DNA of 64,000 nt from Pelagomonas calceolata (Eukaryota; Sar; Pelagophyceae; Pelagomonadales; Pelagomonadaceae): NCBI GenBank assembly GCA_918797485.1, contig CAKKNE010000004.1, positions 1,426,001 to 1,490,000 on the forward strand. Direction: 5' to 3'. Below are positions 8,984-17,134 of this stretch, in pieces. The position numbers were made by a program, and so were the translations under genes. Below the pieces are notes generated by a model that was not told the origin of the DNA, made no database searches, and was given only the letters and a program-made list of their open reading frames with translations. The stretch's first letter is position 1, and each line of letters opens with the position of its first letter.

Positions 8984-9739
8984 CTAGTCGACGACGACCT
9001 CGAACGACTCCGCGGCCCGCCGCAGCGCGCCGAGCGCCGCGTCGCCCGCGCCCTTCGGCGCCGACGCCGTGAAGACCCAGAGCGTGTCGACGTAGCGCTG
9101 CTCCATCTCGCCCTCGTCCATGCGCCGCTGCTCCTCCAGCGTGCGCGCTTGCGACTCGAGGGACACCGATACCCTTGCTTCCACATACCGCGTGCCCCGT
9201 CGCAGGCACTCGCCGTCCTCGGACAGGCGTCGACACGCGTCGGCGTCGTAGCCGTAGGCGACGTAGCGCCTGCCACCTCTCGTCTCGACGGAGGCCGCGC
9301 CCGGATCGAGCTTGACGCCTTGCAGCGGCGACTGGGGGTTCGAAGCCTGCTTCTGCAGCGAGGTCTTCATGATCGCGGCGATCTTCGACGCACCGATCTT
9401 CTCCGCGTCGGTTCGGGAAGAAAAGTACTTGGCCAGGACCAGCTGGTCCTCGGGCGCGAAGGACGCCGCCGCGGCCCGCCCGAGCGGCACCTTCAGGAGT
9501 TTTAGTTCTGTATCGTTCTCACCGGTGGCCGTGAGCATGGTCTCCGGCCGGATTCGGACCGACGAGGCCTGCTTCTTCGTCACACTGTAGTCCTTGAGCA
9601 CGCCCAGTCGCCACTCGTCGGCGGCGAACGCAGGGCGCGGGAGCGCGGCGGCCGCGGCACCGGCGCCGAGCGCGCGGCGGGTCGTGCAGCGCAGGGCCGT
9701 CGCGGTGGCGAGCGTTGTTAGGAGGGGTGCGACGTGCAT
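8984..9739 (-). CDS. probable thylakoid-lumen protein (PsbP-like, tentative)
   Basis: Start ATG 9739 gives 251 residues with a plastid-type leader. The signal-peptide-like MHVAPLLTTLATATALRC is followed by the twin-Arg, Ala-rich segment TTRRALGAGAAAAALPRP ending in AFA|A, a typical lumenal processing site. The mature part begins DEWRLGVLKDYSVTKKQASS and includes VRIRPETMLTATGENDTELK and RYVEARVSVSLES, ending in AALGALRRAAESFEVV. The repeated pattern of beta strands and a final helix resembles PsbP-like lumenal proteins, but I cannot confirm the family. Residues 1-18 would be the ER signal and the Arg-rich part a transit and Tat-type signal. It converges with MYND copy 1, with 37 nt between stops. 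Confidence 0.75.
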   Translation of the reverse strand: MHVAPLLTTLATATALRCTTRRALGAGAAAAALPRPAFAADEWRLGVLKDYSVTKKQASSVRIRPETMLTATGENDTELKLLKVPLGRAAAASFAPEDQLVLAKYFSSRTDAEKIGASKIAAIMKTSLQKQASNPQSPLQGVKLDPGAASVETRGGRRYVAYGYDADACRRLSEDGECLRRGTRYVEARVSVSLESQARTLEEQRRMDEGEMEQRYVDTLWVFTASAPKGAGDAALGALRRAAESFEVVVD

Positions 9740-10145
9740 GGTCGTGCGGCTCAGAGCGGTAGGATTGCAGCTTAGAGTTGCAAGAGCTTGCCTGCTTATT
9801 TTGCTGAATCGCAGCGCTGGCGTCGAGGCCGCTAGTTCTTGGCTCTTTGATGATGTTACTCCCACGGCCTCGTTCGAAGCGAAAGGCGCAAAAATGAAGC
9901 TCTGAGCGCTCAGTGCGTCTTTTTTTTCCAGCTAGCGACCAGTGAGACACTAGCAAGCCTGAAAAGCTCGAAAAAAACCGCGGATCGCATCTACACGACA
10001 AAAGAGGCGAGAATATCATCGCTGTCAGCTCACTCTGCAAGCTCTCTTTGCGTGTGCGCAATTGCAGCGCACGGCGGTAGCACAACACACCCCAGCCAGG
10101 CCTAGGGTGGCCCGCGCGCGGCACCGCAGCGCGACCAGTGAAAGA
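9740..10145. other. divergent promoter region
   Basis: This gap lies between two divergently transcribed genes, the lumenal protein and the lectin. Its only recognised element is the palindrome-ended 24-mer at 9931-9954, which sits midway, about 192 bp from each start codon. Confidence 0.5.
9931..9954 (-). repeat. dispersed 24-bp GCTAG-ended element, copy 1
   Basis: Read on the minus strand it is GCTAGTGTCTCAC, four bases, then CGCTAGC. It matches the copies at 28048, 36421, 38325 and others, with GCTAG inverted at the two ends. It sits in the shared 5' gap of two divergent genes. Confidence 0.6.
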
Positions 10146-11564
10146 ATGGCGATGGCGCGCGCATATATGATAGCCGCATGCCTCCCGCAAACGCTGGCAC
10201 TCCTCAGCGTCTCCGGCGTCGACGAGTGCCCCGGCGGTGTCGATGGCGGCTGGCACTACTATTCCGGACGGTGCTACAAGAAGTCCGAAACCATTGGTAC
10301 TTTTGAAGAATGCTGGCGCCAGATCTGCCCGCGGCTGGCCGGCGCCAACGCCACAAAAGTTGATATAGCGAGGTCCGGGCGGCCCTTCCTGCCCCCATGG
10401 ACAACCTCCACCTTAGCCTGCGTCACGGATCCCCAGCTCGACGAGTTCCTCTCGTCCACAGTAGGTGGGTCGATCGAAACCTACGGGAGCTGGGTCGGTT
10501 TGTATCAAGATCCCCACAACCGAAAGCACTCCCACAAAGGCTGGGACCTCCAGGCCTCGGCAACCTGTCAAGGAGTCACGTATGCCAATTGGTACACGGA
10601 CTGGGGCGAGCCGGACCACCATCTGGGCTGCGTCGAGTCTTGTGCCGTGATGGGGAGTATTGAGGAAGGTCTTAGTGGCTGGAGGGACGCGTCGTGTCGG
10701 TTGGCTTACCAATGTTTGTGCGAGTACCCCACGGCGCCCTCCGAGAGTCTATTGAGCGGCATCGAGCCGTACCACGACCGGACCTGTGACAAGGGGCGGT
10801 TGTTCTATGGCATATTTGTGCTCGCGGCGTGTACCGTTGCCGCGGCGGCGCTGTTGCTGTGCTGCGTGTTAGGTGTTAACAGAAGGAAGGCCACGCTATC
10901 GGGACACGGTGTGGGGTTATTTCCTTCCAGGAATGGTGGTCTCTATCAAATAGCGTCGGGCTTCGAAGGCGTGAATGCTTTACAGGTCAACAGATCCGCG
11001 AGAATCGTGCTCCAGCTCACGTTCTCGACGCTGTTCTTGGGCATTCTGGTCAAAGCCATCACGCTCGCATTATTCGAGAAGGTCCTACCGCGGGAGTACT
11101 CGGCATCGCCGGCCTTCGACCTCGCGTTTTACGTGATCTTCGCCTCGACGGCGGCCTGGATGTGCTACATGGCCGTCAAGACCGCCAATGAAGAATATGC
11201 GTGTGGCGCGACGTACCTGCAGGCCTTCCAGGCGCTGGTCTGGGCGCTGGCGGCGTCGTGTGCGTTTTCCCTGTTGTTGCTTGCTCTGATCGACGCGGCG
11301 GGCGAGCGGGTCGATCTCGTGGTCGTGCTGAACAACGTGGCCTTCGGCGGCTTGTACTTCGCCATCGGCGTCTTCACGGGGCGGCTGCAGCGGGACATCG
11401 ACGCATTGGACGAGCAGCCGCCGCCACCCGCCGACGGCGACGTGGAGCTGTCGCACATCGAACCGGACAGCGCGGAGGTCTTCGAGCCCAGTCCTGTGGA
11501 GACGGCGAACCCGATGCGGAGTACTGACGAGAGGCGTCCCGAGCCGGAGACGACGGAAGTATAA
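10146..11564 (+). CDS. multi-pass membrane protein with extracellular C-type lectin domain
   Basis: A start at ATG 10146 gives 472 residues with a signal peptide (MAMARAYMIAACLPQTLALL). A C-type lectin-like domain covers about residues 32-193: WHYYSGRCYKKS, FEECWRQICPRLAG, YGSWVGLYQDP, WYTDWGEPDHHLGCVESC and WRDASCRLAYQCLCE. The EPD stands where carbohydrate-binding lectins have EPN or QPD, and the paired Cys are conserved. A first membrane helix follows (IFVLAACTVAAAALLLCC), then a loop and about four more helices (LTFSTLFLGILVKAITLALF, FDLAFYVIFASTAAWMCYMA, ALVWALAASCAFSLLLLALI, VVVLNNVAFGGLYFAIGVFT). The tail is acidic and cytosolic-like. A role as a cell-surface receptor or adhesion protein is inferred. 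The lectin plus five-helix layout is unlike animal single-pass lectins. Confidence 0.8.
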   Translation: MAMARAYMIAACLPQTLALLSVSGVDECPGGVDGGWHYYSGRCYKKSETIGTFEECWRQICPRLAGANATKVDIARSGRPFLPPWTTSTLACVTDPQLDEFLSSTVGGSIETYGSWVGLYQDPHNRKHSHKGWDLQASATCQGVTYANWYTDWGEPDHHLGCVESCAVMGSIEEGLSGWRDASCRLAYQCLCEYPTAPSESLLSGIEPYHDRTCDKGRLFYGIFVLAACTVAAAALLLCCVLGVNRRKATLSGHGVGLFPSRNGGLYQIASGFEGVNALQVNRSARIVLQLTFSTLFLGILVKAITLALFEKVLPREYSASPAFDLAFYVIFASTAAWMCYMAVKTANEEYACGATYLQAFQALVWALAASCAFSLLLLALIDAAGERVDLVVVLNNVAFGGLYFAIGVFTGRLQRDIDALDEQPPPPADGDVELSHIEPDSAEVFEPSPVETANPMRSTDERRPEPETTEV

Positions 11565-11653
11565 CATTTTTAGTGTCTCCGTATCCGACCGGCGTAGCAT
11601 CGACGCCGTCGCGCCGCGGGCCCCTCGGAAGAAACGTACTATACTTTCATAAC

Positions 11654-13099
11654 TTAGTGCCTCCGCAGCGCCGGCGCCGACGACGGGCGCTCCTCCCACT
11701 CGACGCCCAATTTCCGGAGCAGTTCGTCGAGGTGCTGCGTGCCCCGCGTCTGCTTCTTCTGTGGACTATCTTCAACAGTAAGCTCGCTCTTCGCGGGCGA
11801 CGCCGGCACCACCGGAGCCCCGCCCGCCTTCAAGGTCAAGTACATGGCGCGCGACATGAGGCCCGACGGCACGACGAAGTCGCCTCCGCTTTTATCAGCA
11901 CCGCCTTCCTCGACCGCGCGGACGCCGGGCTCCGGCGCGAACAACGTGTCTTCGACCAGCGACAGCTGCTGGGCCTTCGCGAGCGGTCGTAAATGCGGTA
12001 ATTTGGCGTCTTCGTCGTCGGCCTTCAGCGAGAAGAAGCCCGCTTTCTTACGGGACTTGCGCCGCTTCTTCTTCTTCTTCCGCCGCCGCCTTCGCCCGTC
12101 GGCCGGCGCGGACTGCGGCCTCGCGTCCGTGAACTCGTAGGACGTCTCCGGCCGCGAGGGGGCCTCCTCCTCCGCCGCCGGCGCGGGCTGCTCCTCCTTC
12201 GGTTCCGACGTTCGTCCAAACAGCGGGCTCCGCGGCTGGGCGGGCGGCTCGTAGTACGTCCGTACCTCGACGGGCGGCGCGGGCGCCGGCGCCTCGACCT
12301 TCTTCTTGGGCTGGGGCGGCGGCTTCATATCGATCATGACGAGCCGTTCGTCGGCCCATTTTTTATTTTTGGCCTGGAGATAATCAAGGACGTGGTCGAA
12401 CACGACGACGTCGACCGGCGCCGTCCGCGAGTACTTGAGCGACCCTAGGACGGCCTGCACCTCCTTCAGGGACACGCGGTTCTGGAGATCGAGCCACCGC
12501 GCGAACGCCGAGACCTTCATATGCGTCTCGTCTTTGGAGGCCCTCCGAAAGAGCTCCTTCCTCTTTTCAGGTACCGGTGGTCTTTTTTCAGGTTCCTTGG
12601 CGGACCCGGGTCGCGCCGACGACGGCCTGGCACTTCTAGGCCTTCTTCTAGCCGGCGCGCTCGACGGTCGCCTCCTGGAACGGACGGCATTGGTAGCAGA
12701 GCCCGCAGCTTTAACAATTTGGACCTTGGGCCGGATGCCGATCTGTTTATTTGTTCTGTTGTCAATTAATTGCGGTGGGGGCTCAAGTGCAGGCGCGCCG
12801 AACGTCGGCCGGGCCGGCGCCTCGTGCAAATGGAGCGACGCCCACATGTCCTGGAGGAGCGACGCGGCGACGAGCGCCGGGGCGTCCTTCTTGTAGAGCG
12901 CTTCTCTCCTTGACGCCTCGTCGATCGACTCTTGCACCACATCGTTTACAATTGCTTCGGCCGGCGCCGGCGCGGCCGCCTCCGCAAGCTCGACCGGGGC
13001 CTCGACCGGCGCCGCGGGCTCTTGCTCCGGCTCGAAGCGCGGCGCCGGGCTCCGGCTCCGCCGCTTCGAGGGCGACGCGGGGTGGCTGCCCGACGGCAT
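11654..13099 (-). CDS. disordered Arg/Pro/Ala-rich protein, function unknown
   Basis: I do not recognise a family. A start at ATG 13099 (MPSGSHPASPSKRRSRSPAP) gives 481 residues; the frame stays open to 13426. Two possibly folded blocks stand out: ALYKKDAPALVAASLLQDMW and the stretch MKVSAFARWLDLQNRVSLKE to DVVVFDHVLDYLQAKNKKWA. The rest is low complexity and includes a Lys/Arg run (RRRRKKKKKRRKSRKKAGFF) and several RPxSA-type motifs (RRPSSAPARR, RPSSARPGSA, RPQSAPADG, and RPSSAPALRRH at the C-terminus). RPxSA motifs are common in ciliary and centrosomal proteins, which is only suggestive. The basic run could be a nuclear or nucleolar signal. Confidence 0.65.
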   Translation of the reverse strand: MPSGSHPASPSKRRSRSPAPRFEPEQEPAAPVEAPVELAEAAAPAPAEAIVNDVVQESIDEASRREALYKKDAPALVAASLLQDMWASLHLHEAPARPTFGAPALEPPPQLIDNRTNKQIGIRPKVQIVKAAGSATNAVRSRRRPSSAPARRRPRSARPSSARPGSAKEPEKRPPVPEKRKELFRRASKDETHMKVSAFARWLDLQNRVSLKEVQAVLGSLKYSRTAPVDVVVFDHVLDYLQAKNKKWADERLVMIDMKPPPQPKKKVEAPAPAPPVEVRTYYEPPAQPRSPLFGRTSEPKEEQPAPAAEEEAPSRPETSYEFTDARPQSAPADGRRRRRKKKKKRRKSRKKAGFFSLKADDEDAKLPHLRPLAKAQQLSLVEDTLFAPEPGVRAVEEGGADKSGGDFVVPSGLMSRAMYLTLKAGGAPVVPASPAKSELTVEDSPQKKQTRGTQHLDELLRKLGVEWEERPSSAPALRRH

Positions 13100-13538
13100 G
13101 ATTGATGGGGCTGCCCTTCCGGTCGCGGTCCGGCGGCGGTTGCCGGTGGCGCGCCGCGTGCCGGTCGCGGCTGCGCCTTTGTCGTCAGCCACTCGGGCCG
13201 AGCGGGCGAACACAGCGGCGCCGAGCGTCACAGCGCTGGTGCAGCGCCGCTGATCAACCGTGATGGGACTTTGGCGCGAGCCGTCGCTGGGGCGCCCGGA
13301 GAGGTCGATGGAGATTTGTCCCCGACGCTTCGACGGGGATCGGGATGCTTGCGGCTTGTACGGGTTTTTTCTGCCTTCGAGCGCGGTTTTGGTTGAATTC
13401 GCCTGGGCTACGCAAGTAACTGGCACGCGCGTCGTCGTTTCGATCGCTGCTGACGTGTTTTCATCGAAGCCTCGCGAAGAACCGGAGGTCTGGACGCACT
13501 GAACTCAAAAAACGCACCGAGCACCGAGCTTGATTTGA
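13100..13538. other. divergent 5' gap, possible N-terminal extension
   Basis: The minus-strand frame of the preceding gene remains open to 13426, so translation could start upstream of 13099. The extra residues (for example STKTALEGRKNPYKPQASRS) have no recognisable features. The gap also holds the promoter of FOXRED1. No other gene was recognised. Confidence 0.4.
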
Positions 13539-14804
13539 ATGATGCGGCGCGCGACGGCTGTTATCGGTCGCCAGACGGCCCTTATGGGTCGCCGGACGCT
13601 GTCCACGACAAGCCACGACGTCGTCGTCTGCGGCGGCGGCGTCGTCGGCTCGAGCGTCGCGCTCCACCTCCGAGCGAGAAGACCGGACCTGCGCGTCACC
13701 GTGCTGGAGCGGGACCAGACCTACGCCGCGGCGTCGGCGCCCTTAAGCGCGGGCGGCATCCGCCAGCAGTTCACGACGCCGGCGAACGTCCAGCTGTCGT
13801 GCTACGGCGCCCAGTTTCTGCGCGAGGGCCTCGCGCTCCTCTCGGGCCAGGACCCGCGCGAGGTCCAGGACCGGATCCAGTTCCGCGAGGCCGGGTATTT
13901 GACCCTCGCGTCGGAGCACGGTGCTTCCGCTCTGCGGGACAACGTTTCAATTCAACACGCCGGTGGCGCGGACTGGATCGACCTCTTAGACCCGACACAA
14001 CTCAGCAGAGAGTTCCCCTGGCTCTCTGTTGACGGTGTGGGCCTCGGCGCGTTTGGCCGGAAAAACGAGGGCTACTTCGACCCTTGGGGGCTATTGGACG
14101 CGCTGCGGCGCGGCGCGAAGGCGCTCGGCGTCCAATATATGAGTGGCGAGGCCGCGTCCCTCCAAGTCGACGCGGGCCGCGTCACCTCGGTGTTGCTCAA
14201 GGACGGGTCTTATCTGAATTGCGGCCTCGTGGTGAACGCGTGCGGCGCCCACGCGTCCGTATTGACGCCGTCGTTACCCATAGCACCTAGGAAAAGGTGC
14301 ATCTTCGCGATCAGCTGCCCTGCGGGTGATATCGAAAGGCCGCCGGGCGACGCGCCGCTGGTGGTGGACGTGAGCGGCTGCTACTTTCGGGGCGACGGCT
14401 CATCAGGCAGATATCTGTGCGGCGCGTCGCCAAAGGGAGCGGATCCGGACTGCGACGTGGACGCGCTCGAGACCGTAGATCACGCCTTGTTCGAGGAGGT
14501 CATCTGGCCCGCCCTTTACGAGCGCGTGCCGGCCTTCGAGAGCCTCAGAGTAGAGTCGTCCTGGGCGGGCCTCTACGAGTTCTGTACATTAGATCAGAAC
14601 GCGGTCGTCGGCTGGCACCCGGACGCCTCTAATTTGGTCGTCGCGGCGGGCTTCTCGGGCCACGGCCTGCAGCACGCGCCGGGCGTCGGGCGCGCCGTCG
14701 CGGAGCTGATCGACTCTGGTGGTTACGAGTCCATCGACTTAGGATGCCTGGACTACGGCCGCGTCGCGCGGAACGCGCCGCTCTTCGAGGCGAACGTGTG
14801 GTGA
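13539..14804 (+). CDS. FOXRED1: FOXRED1-like FAD-dependent oxidoreductase
   Basis: This is a DAO-family flavoprotein most like FOXRED1, a mitochondrial assembly factor of respiratory complex I. The N-terminus is Arg-rich and lacks acidic residues (MMRRATAVIGRQTALMGRR), as in a mitochondrial presequence. A Rossmann FAD motif follows (VVVCGGGVVGSSVALHL, about residues 28-44) with the acidic end of strand 2 in VTVLERD. SAGGIRQQF (around residue 70) is characteristic of FOXRED1. The C-terminal GLYEFCTLDQNAVVGWHPD and AAGFSGHGLQHAPGVGRAVA also match the family closely. At 421 residues its length is normal. The start at ATG 13539 is directly followed by a second ATG. Confidence 0.92.
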   Translation: MMRRATAVIGRQTALMGRRTLSTTSHDVVVCGGGVVGSSVALHLRARRPDLRVTVLERDQTYAAASAPLSAGGIRQQFTTPANVQLSCYGAQFLREGLALLSGQDPREVQDRIQFREAGYLTLASEHGASALRDNVSIQHAGGADWIDLLDPTQLSREFPWLSVDGVGLGAFGRKNEGYFDPWGLLDALRRGAKALGVQYMSGEAASLQVDAGRVTSVLLKDGSYLNCGLVVNACGAHASVLTPSLPIAPRKRCIFAISCPAGDIERPPGDAPLVVDVSGCYFRGDGSSGRYLCGASPKGADPDCDVDALETVDHALFEEVIWPALYERVPAFESLRVESSWAGLYEFCTLDQNAVVGWHPDASNLVVAAGFSGHGLQHAPGVGRAVAELIDSGGYESIDLGCLDYGRVARNAPLFEANVW

Positions 14805-14911
14805 CCGCCGCGCCCTCGTGTACATGCCGTCCTGTCCTGCTGTTCCTATCCTCCTCGTGTGTACTTTTGTAACTAGTCTCCCTTACCGTGATTAATTATA
14901 CGGGCGGGGGG

Positions 14912-16057
14912 TCACTGTATCTTAGACTCGGAAGTTTCTGAGTCCTGGCGCTCACGGGCGGCGAGCGCTGCGCGCGCTTTTTGCAGCATGAGTTCAGTGA
15001 TCTCTGCGGTCGGATGGGCGTCGCCGAACACGCGCCGCGCGGTCCGTTTCGTCTCCTCGAGCGTTGTCACGGCCTCGCGGACATCGGCGAGCGTGGCGGA
15101 GGCGTCGTGGTAGAGAGTCTGCGCGTAAGCCCGCCTCAACTTGAGCCAGAGATCATGACTATCTCCGAGAACTCGTCGTGCCACGGGCATCGTTCTGCGC
15201 ATCACTGACTTGGCTTCTGCGAAGCGCTTTAGGCGCGCAAGGGTACTTGCATAGTTGAAGGCAGCTCGGAGGGTCATTTCATGTTCCTCGCCATTGAGCT
15301 TCAGACGTCCGCGGTATACATCTCGCTCCATCTGTGAGGCCTGTTCTCCCCGTCCAAGCTCTTCATAAGTCATTGCGAGATTGGCCTGCACGGCGAGTAT
15401 GTTGTGTTCTGATGCGCCATTGCGCCGCAGAATAGCCAGCTCGGCCTCTCTCAGGGACAACGCTTCCTCGTGATGATCTGCAAGGAATAAACCGTTCCCA
15501 AGCATCGACATTGCCATCAGCCGAATCCCGACCGTCTCCGGCCGTCCCACATACGTCTTCCAGCACGCCCACCCGAGCGCGCACCGCACGACGCCGTGAT
15601 ACTCTTGCTCACACAAGCTGCAGGTTTGCCACCGCGCCACCACTGGATATCTTGGTTTATTGTTCTCCTCCGCCTCGGCGAACAAAATCCTCGCCTGCTC
15701 CGCCAGGCACGACACGTGCGCGAAGCCCGCCGTCCCGCGGCACGCACATCCGCGCACGAGGCCCTCCTTGGTTTTCCAGTGGAGGGCCTGCGTGCAGATG
15801 AAGCACGTCTGGCCTTTGGTGTCGTCCGCGCATTTCTCGACCGCGACCGCGACGGCCTCCGAGTACTTGCTATTTGCGTTGTATTGCTCGGCGCCACCAG
15901 CCTTTTTAATATATTTGCAGAGCTTATCGTGCCCGCCGTCCTTCCAGTGCTGCACCTGGCATTCGGGCCCGCAGTAGCGCGTGCTGCAGCGGCCGCATTT
16001 CTTGCCCAAGGATAAGCCAAGGTCGGTGGCGCAGACGGCGCATTTTGTGAGGATCAT
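14912..16057 (-). CDS. MYND finger / RING-variant / TPR protein, copy 2
   Basis: Same architecture as copy 1, in 381 residues. The MYND finger runs from CAVCATDLGLSLGKKCGRC through YCGPECQVQHW to HDKLC. The RING-variant domain has CFIC, GCACRGTAGFAHVSCL and CSLCEQEYHGVV. TPR-like helices (NLAMTYEELGRGEQASQMER, YASTLARLKRFAEAKSVMRR) follow, and the end is charged. The N-terminal half is nearly identical to copy 3 at 18784. The two also share a 19-nt block just upstream of the start (16066-16084 here), so they are recent duplicates or have undergone gene conversion. They flank two unrelated genes in inverted orientation. Likely ubiquitin-pathway or protein-interaction role, by domain inference only. 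Confidence 0.9.
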   Translation of the reverse strand: MILTKCAVCATDLGLSLGKKCGRCSTRYCGPECQVQHWKDGGHDKLCKYIKKAGGAEQYNANSKYSEAVAVAVEKCADDTKGQTCFICTQALHWKTKEGLVRGCACRGTAGFAHVSCLAEQARILFAEAEENNKPRYPVVARWQTCSLCEQEYHGVVRCALGWACWKTYVGRPETVGIRLMAMSMLGNGLFLADHHEEALSLREAELAILRRNGASEHNILAVQANLAMTYEELGRGEQASQMERDVYRGRLKLNGEEHEMTLRAAFNYASTLARLKRFAEAKSVMRRTMPVARRVLGDSHDLWLKLRRAYAQTLYHDASATLADVREAVTTLEETKRTARRVFGDAHPTAEITELMLQKARAALAARERQDSETSESKIQ

Positions 16058-16201
16058 CCCGCAAATTGGGCAGCCCGACGGCGTCGTAGCTAGTTTTTTA
16101 TGGTAAGCCGCGTCGCAAAGAGCTAGCGTTCACACTCACACTAGGATTCACACGCGCAATTAAGCTAGCTCTAGGCTGCCCAAAGACATGGCTAGGCATT
16201 G
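16058..16201. promoter_or_regulatory. short divergent promoter with shared 19-mer
   Basis: The 144-bp gap serves two divergent genes. It holds ACGCCGTCGGGCTGCCCAA (16066-16084, minus strand), identical to 18757-18775 upstream of MYND copy 3. It also holds a copy of the GCTAG-ended element at 16122-16144. Confidence 0.5.
16122..16144 (-). repeat. dispersed GCTAG-ended element, divergent copy
   Basis: On the minus strand it begins CTAGTGT and ends ACGCTAGC, with an altered middle. It lies 58-65 bp from both flanking start codons. Confidence 0.4.
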
Positions 16202-17134
16202 ATGACGCCGGCGCTGCGCTGGCTCCTCGTGGCCGCCGCGCAGGCCCGGCCCGTCTTCGAGGTGCCCAAGCACCGCATCGACTGGAGTAGTGACAACGAT
16301 GCACAAAGCCAGTGCCGCGAGCCCGAGCGGCTGCCCAAAGCCATAAGGCAGCATTTGTACTTTTATGCGATGGTCTCGAGCGAGGACCCCGAGTTGCTAC
16401 GGCACTTCCTGGACTTTTATGCGGGGCGCGGTATACGGCTCGCGGAGAAGGGCCGCGCGTTACTCCTGCTGCACCCGCCATTAAACATGAATCGGACGAC
16501 GCACCGCCTGACCAAAAATATCGTAGATGGCGCCTTCGGCAGCGCCATCCACAAAAACGTGCGCGAGGTCGCGGACTTTTCTTCAGAAATAAAGAGGGAT
16601 TGTGCTAATGAGTTCTTAAAAAAGTTGCCGAAGGACGCTTTACTCATGTTCCCGGACTTGGATGAATTTTTTGACGCCCCCTCGAAAGACGTGGAGCGCA
16701 TCCTCAAAAAGTATGGTGCCGTATTGGGGCACATGGTCGATAGGGTGAGTGACGACTGGGCGCTCCGGAAGACGACCAAGACACCGCTGTGGCTCCAGTA
16801 CCCGCGGCGCTGCGCCGCGACGGCCGAACGGTTCCACGGCGCCAATACCAAATGGATGCTCGTGCCCCAATCTATTCGTTTTGCGACGGCGCATCACATC
16901 CAATCAGAGATACGAGTACCGCCCTCGCTGCCCTTCTCGCACTACCGCTTCACGGAGCGAAGCCTGACGCTACTGAAGAAAAAAAGGGACCTCTACCGCC
17001 AGCGGGGCATCTCGAGAAATAGGACGGAAGGCCGCGCGCACATCTACGACGTCGTCCTCTCGCATATTGCTGAAGGAGCCCTCTCGACCACGTTTCGGCG
17101 GAAAGTTAGGTGCGGCACAACATGTAACACTTAG
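16202..17134 (+). CDS. secretory-pathway glycosyltransferase (GT92/DUF23-like)
   Basis: The start at ATG 16202 gives 310 residues beginning with a short hydrophobic signal or anchor (MTPALRWLLVAAAQARPVF). A GT-A-like region follows: LYFYAMVSSEDPELLRHFLD, a nucleotide-sugar-binding D-x-D motif in LLMFPDLDEFFDAP (D152 and D154) and VLGHMVDRVSDDWAL. These match the layout of small GT92/DUF23-type transferases common in algae. A later His-rich segment (RFATAHHIQSEIR, LPFSHYRF) fits the acceptor side. It probably acts in the ER or Golgi on glycans; donor and acceptor are unknown. Its stop codon overlaps that of the convergent gene by 4 nt. Confidence 0.75.
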   Translation: MTPALRWLLVAAAQARPVFEVPKHRIDWSSDNDAQSQCREPERLPKAIRQHLYFYAMVSSEDPELLRHFLDFYAGRGIRLAEKGRALLLLHPPLNMNRTTHRLTKNIVDGAFGSAIHKNVREVADFSSEIKRDCANEFLKKLPKDALLMFPDLDEFFDAPSKDVERILKKYGAVLGHMVDRVSDDWALRKTTKTPLWLQYPRRCAATAERFHGANTKWMLVPQSIRFATAHHIQSEIRVPPSLPFSHYRFTERSLTLLKKKRDLYRQRGISRNRTEGRAHIYDVVLSHIAEGALSTTFRRKVRCGTTCNT

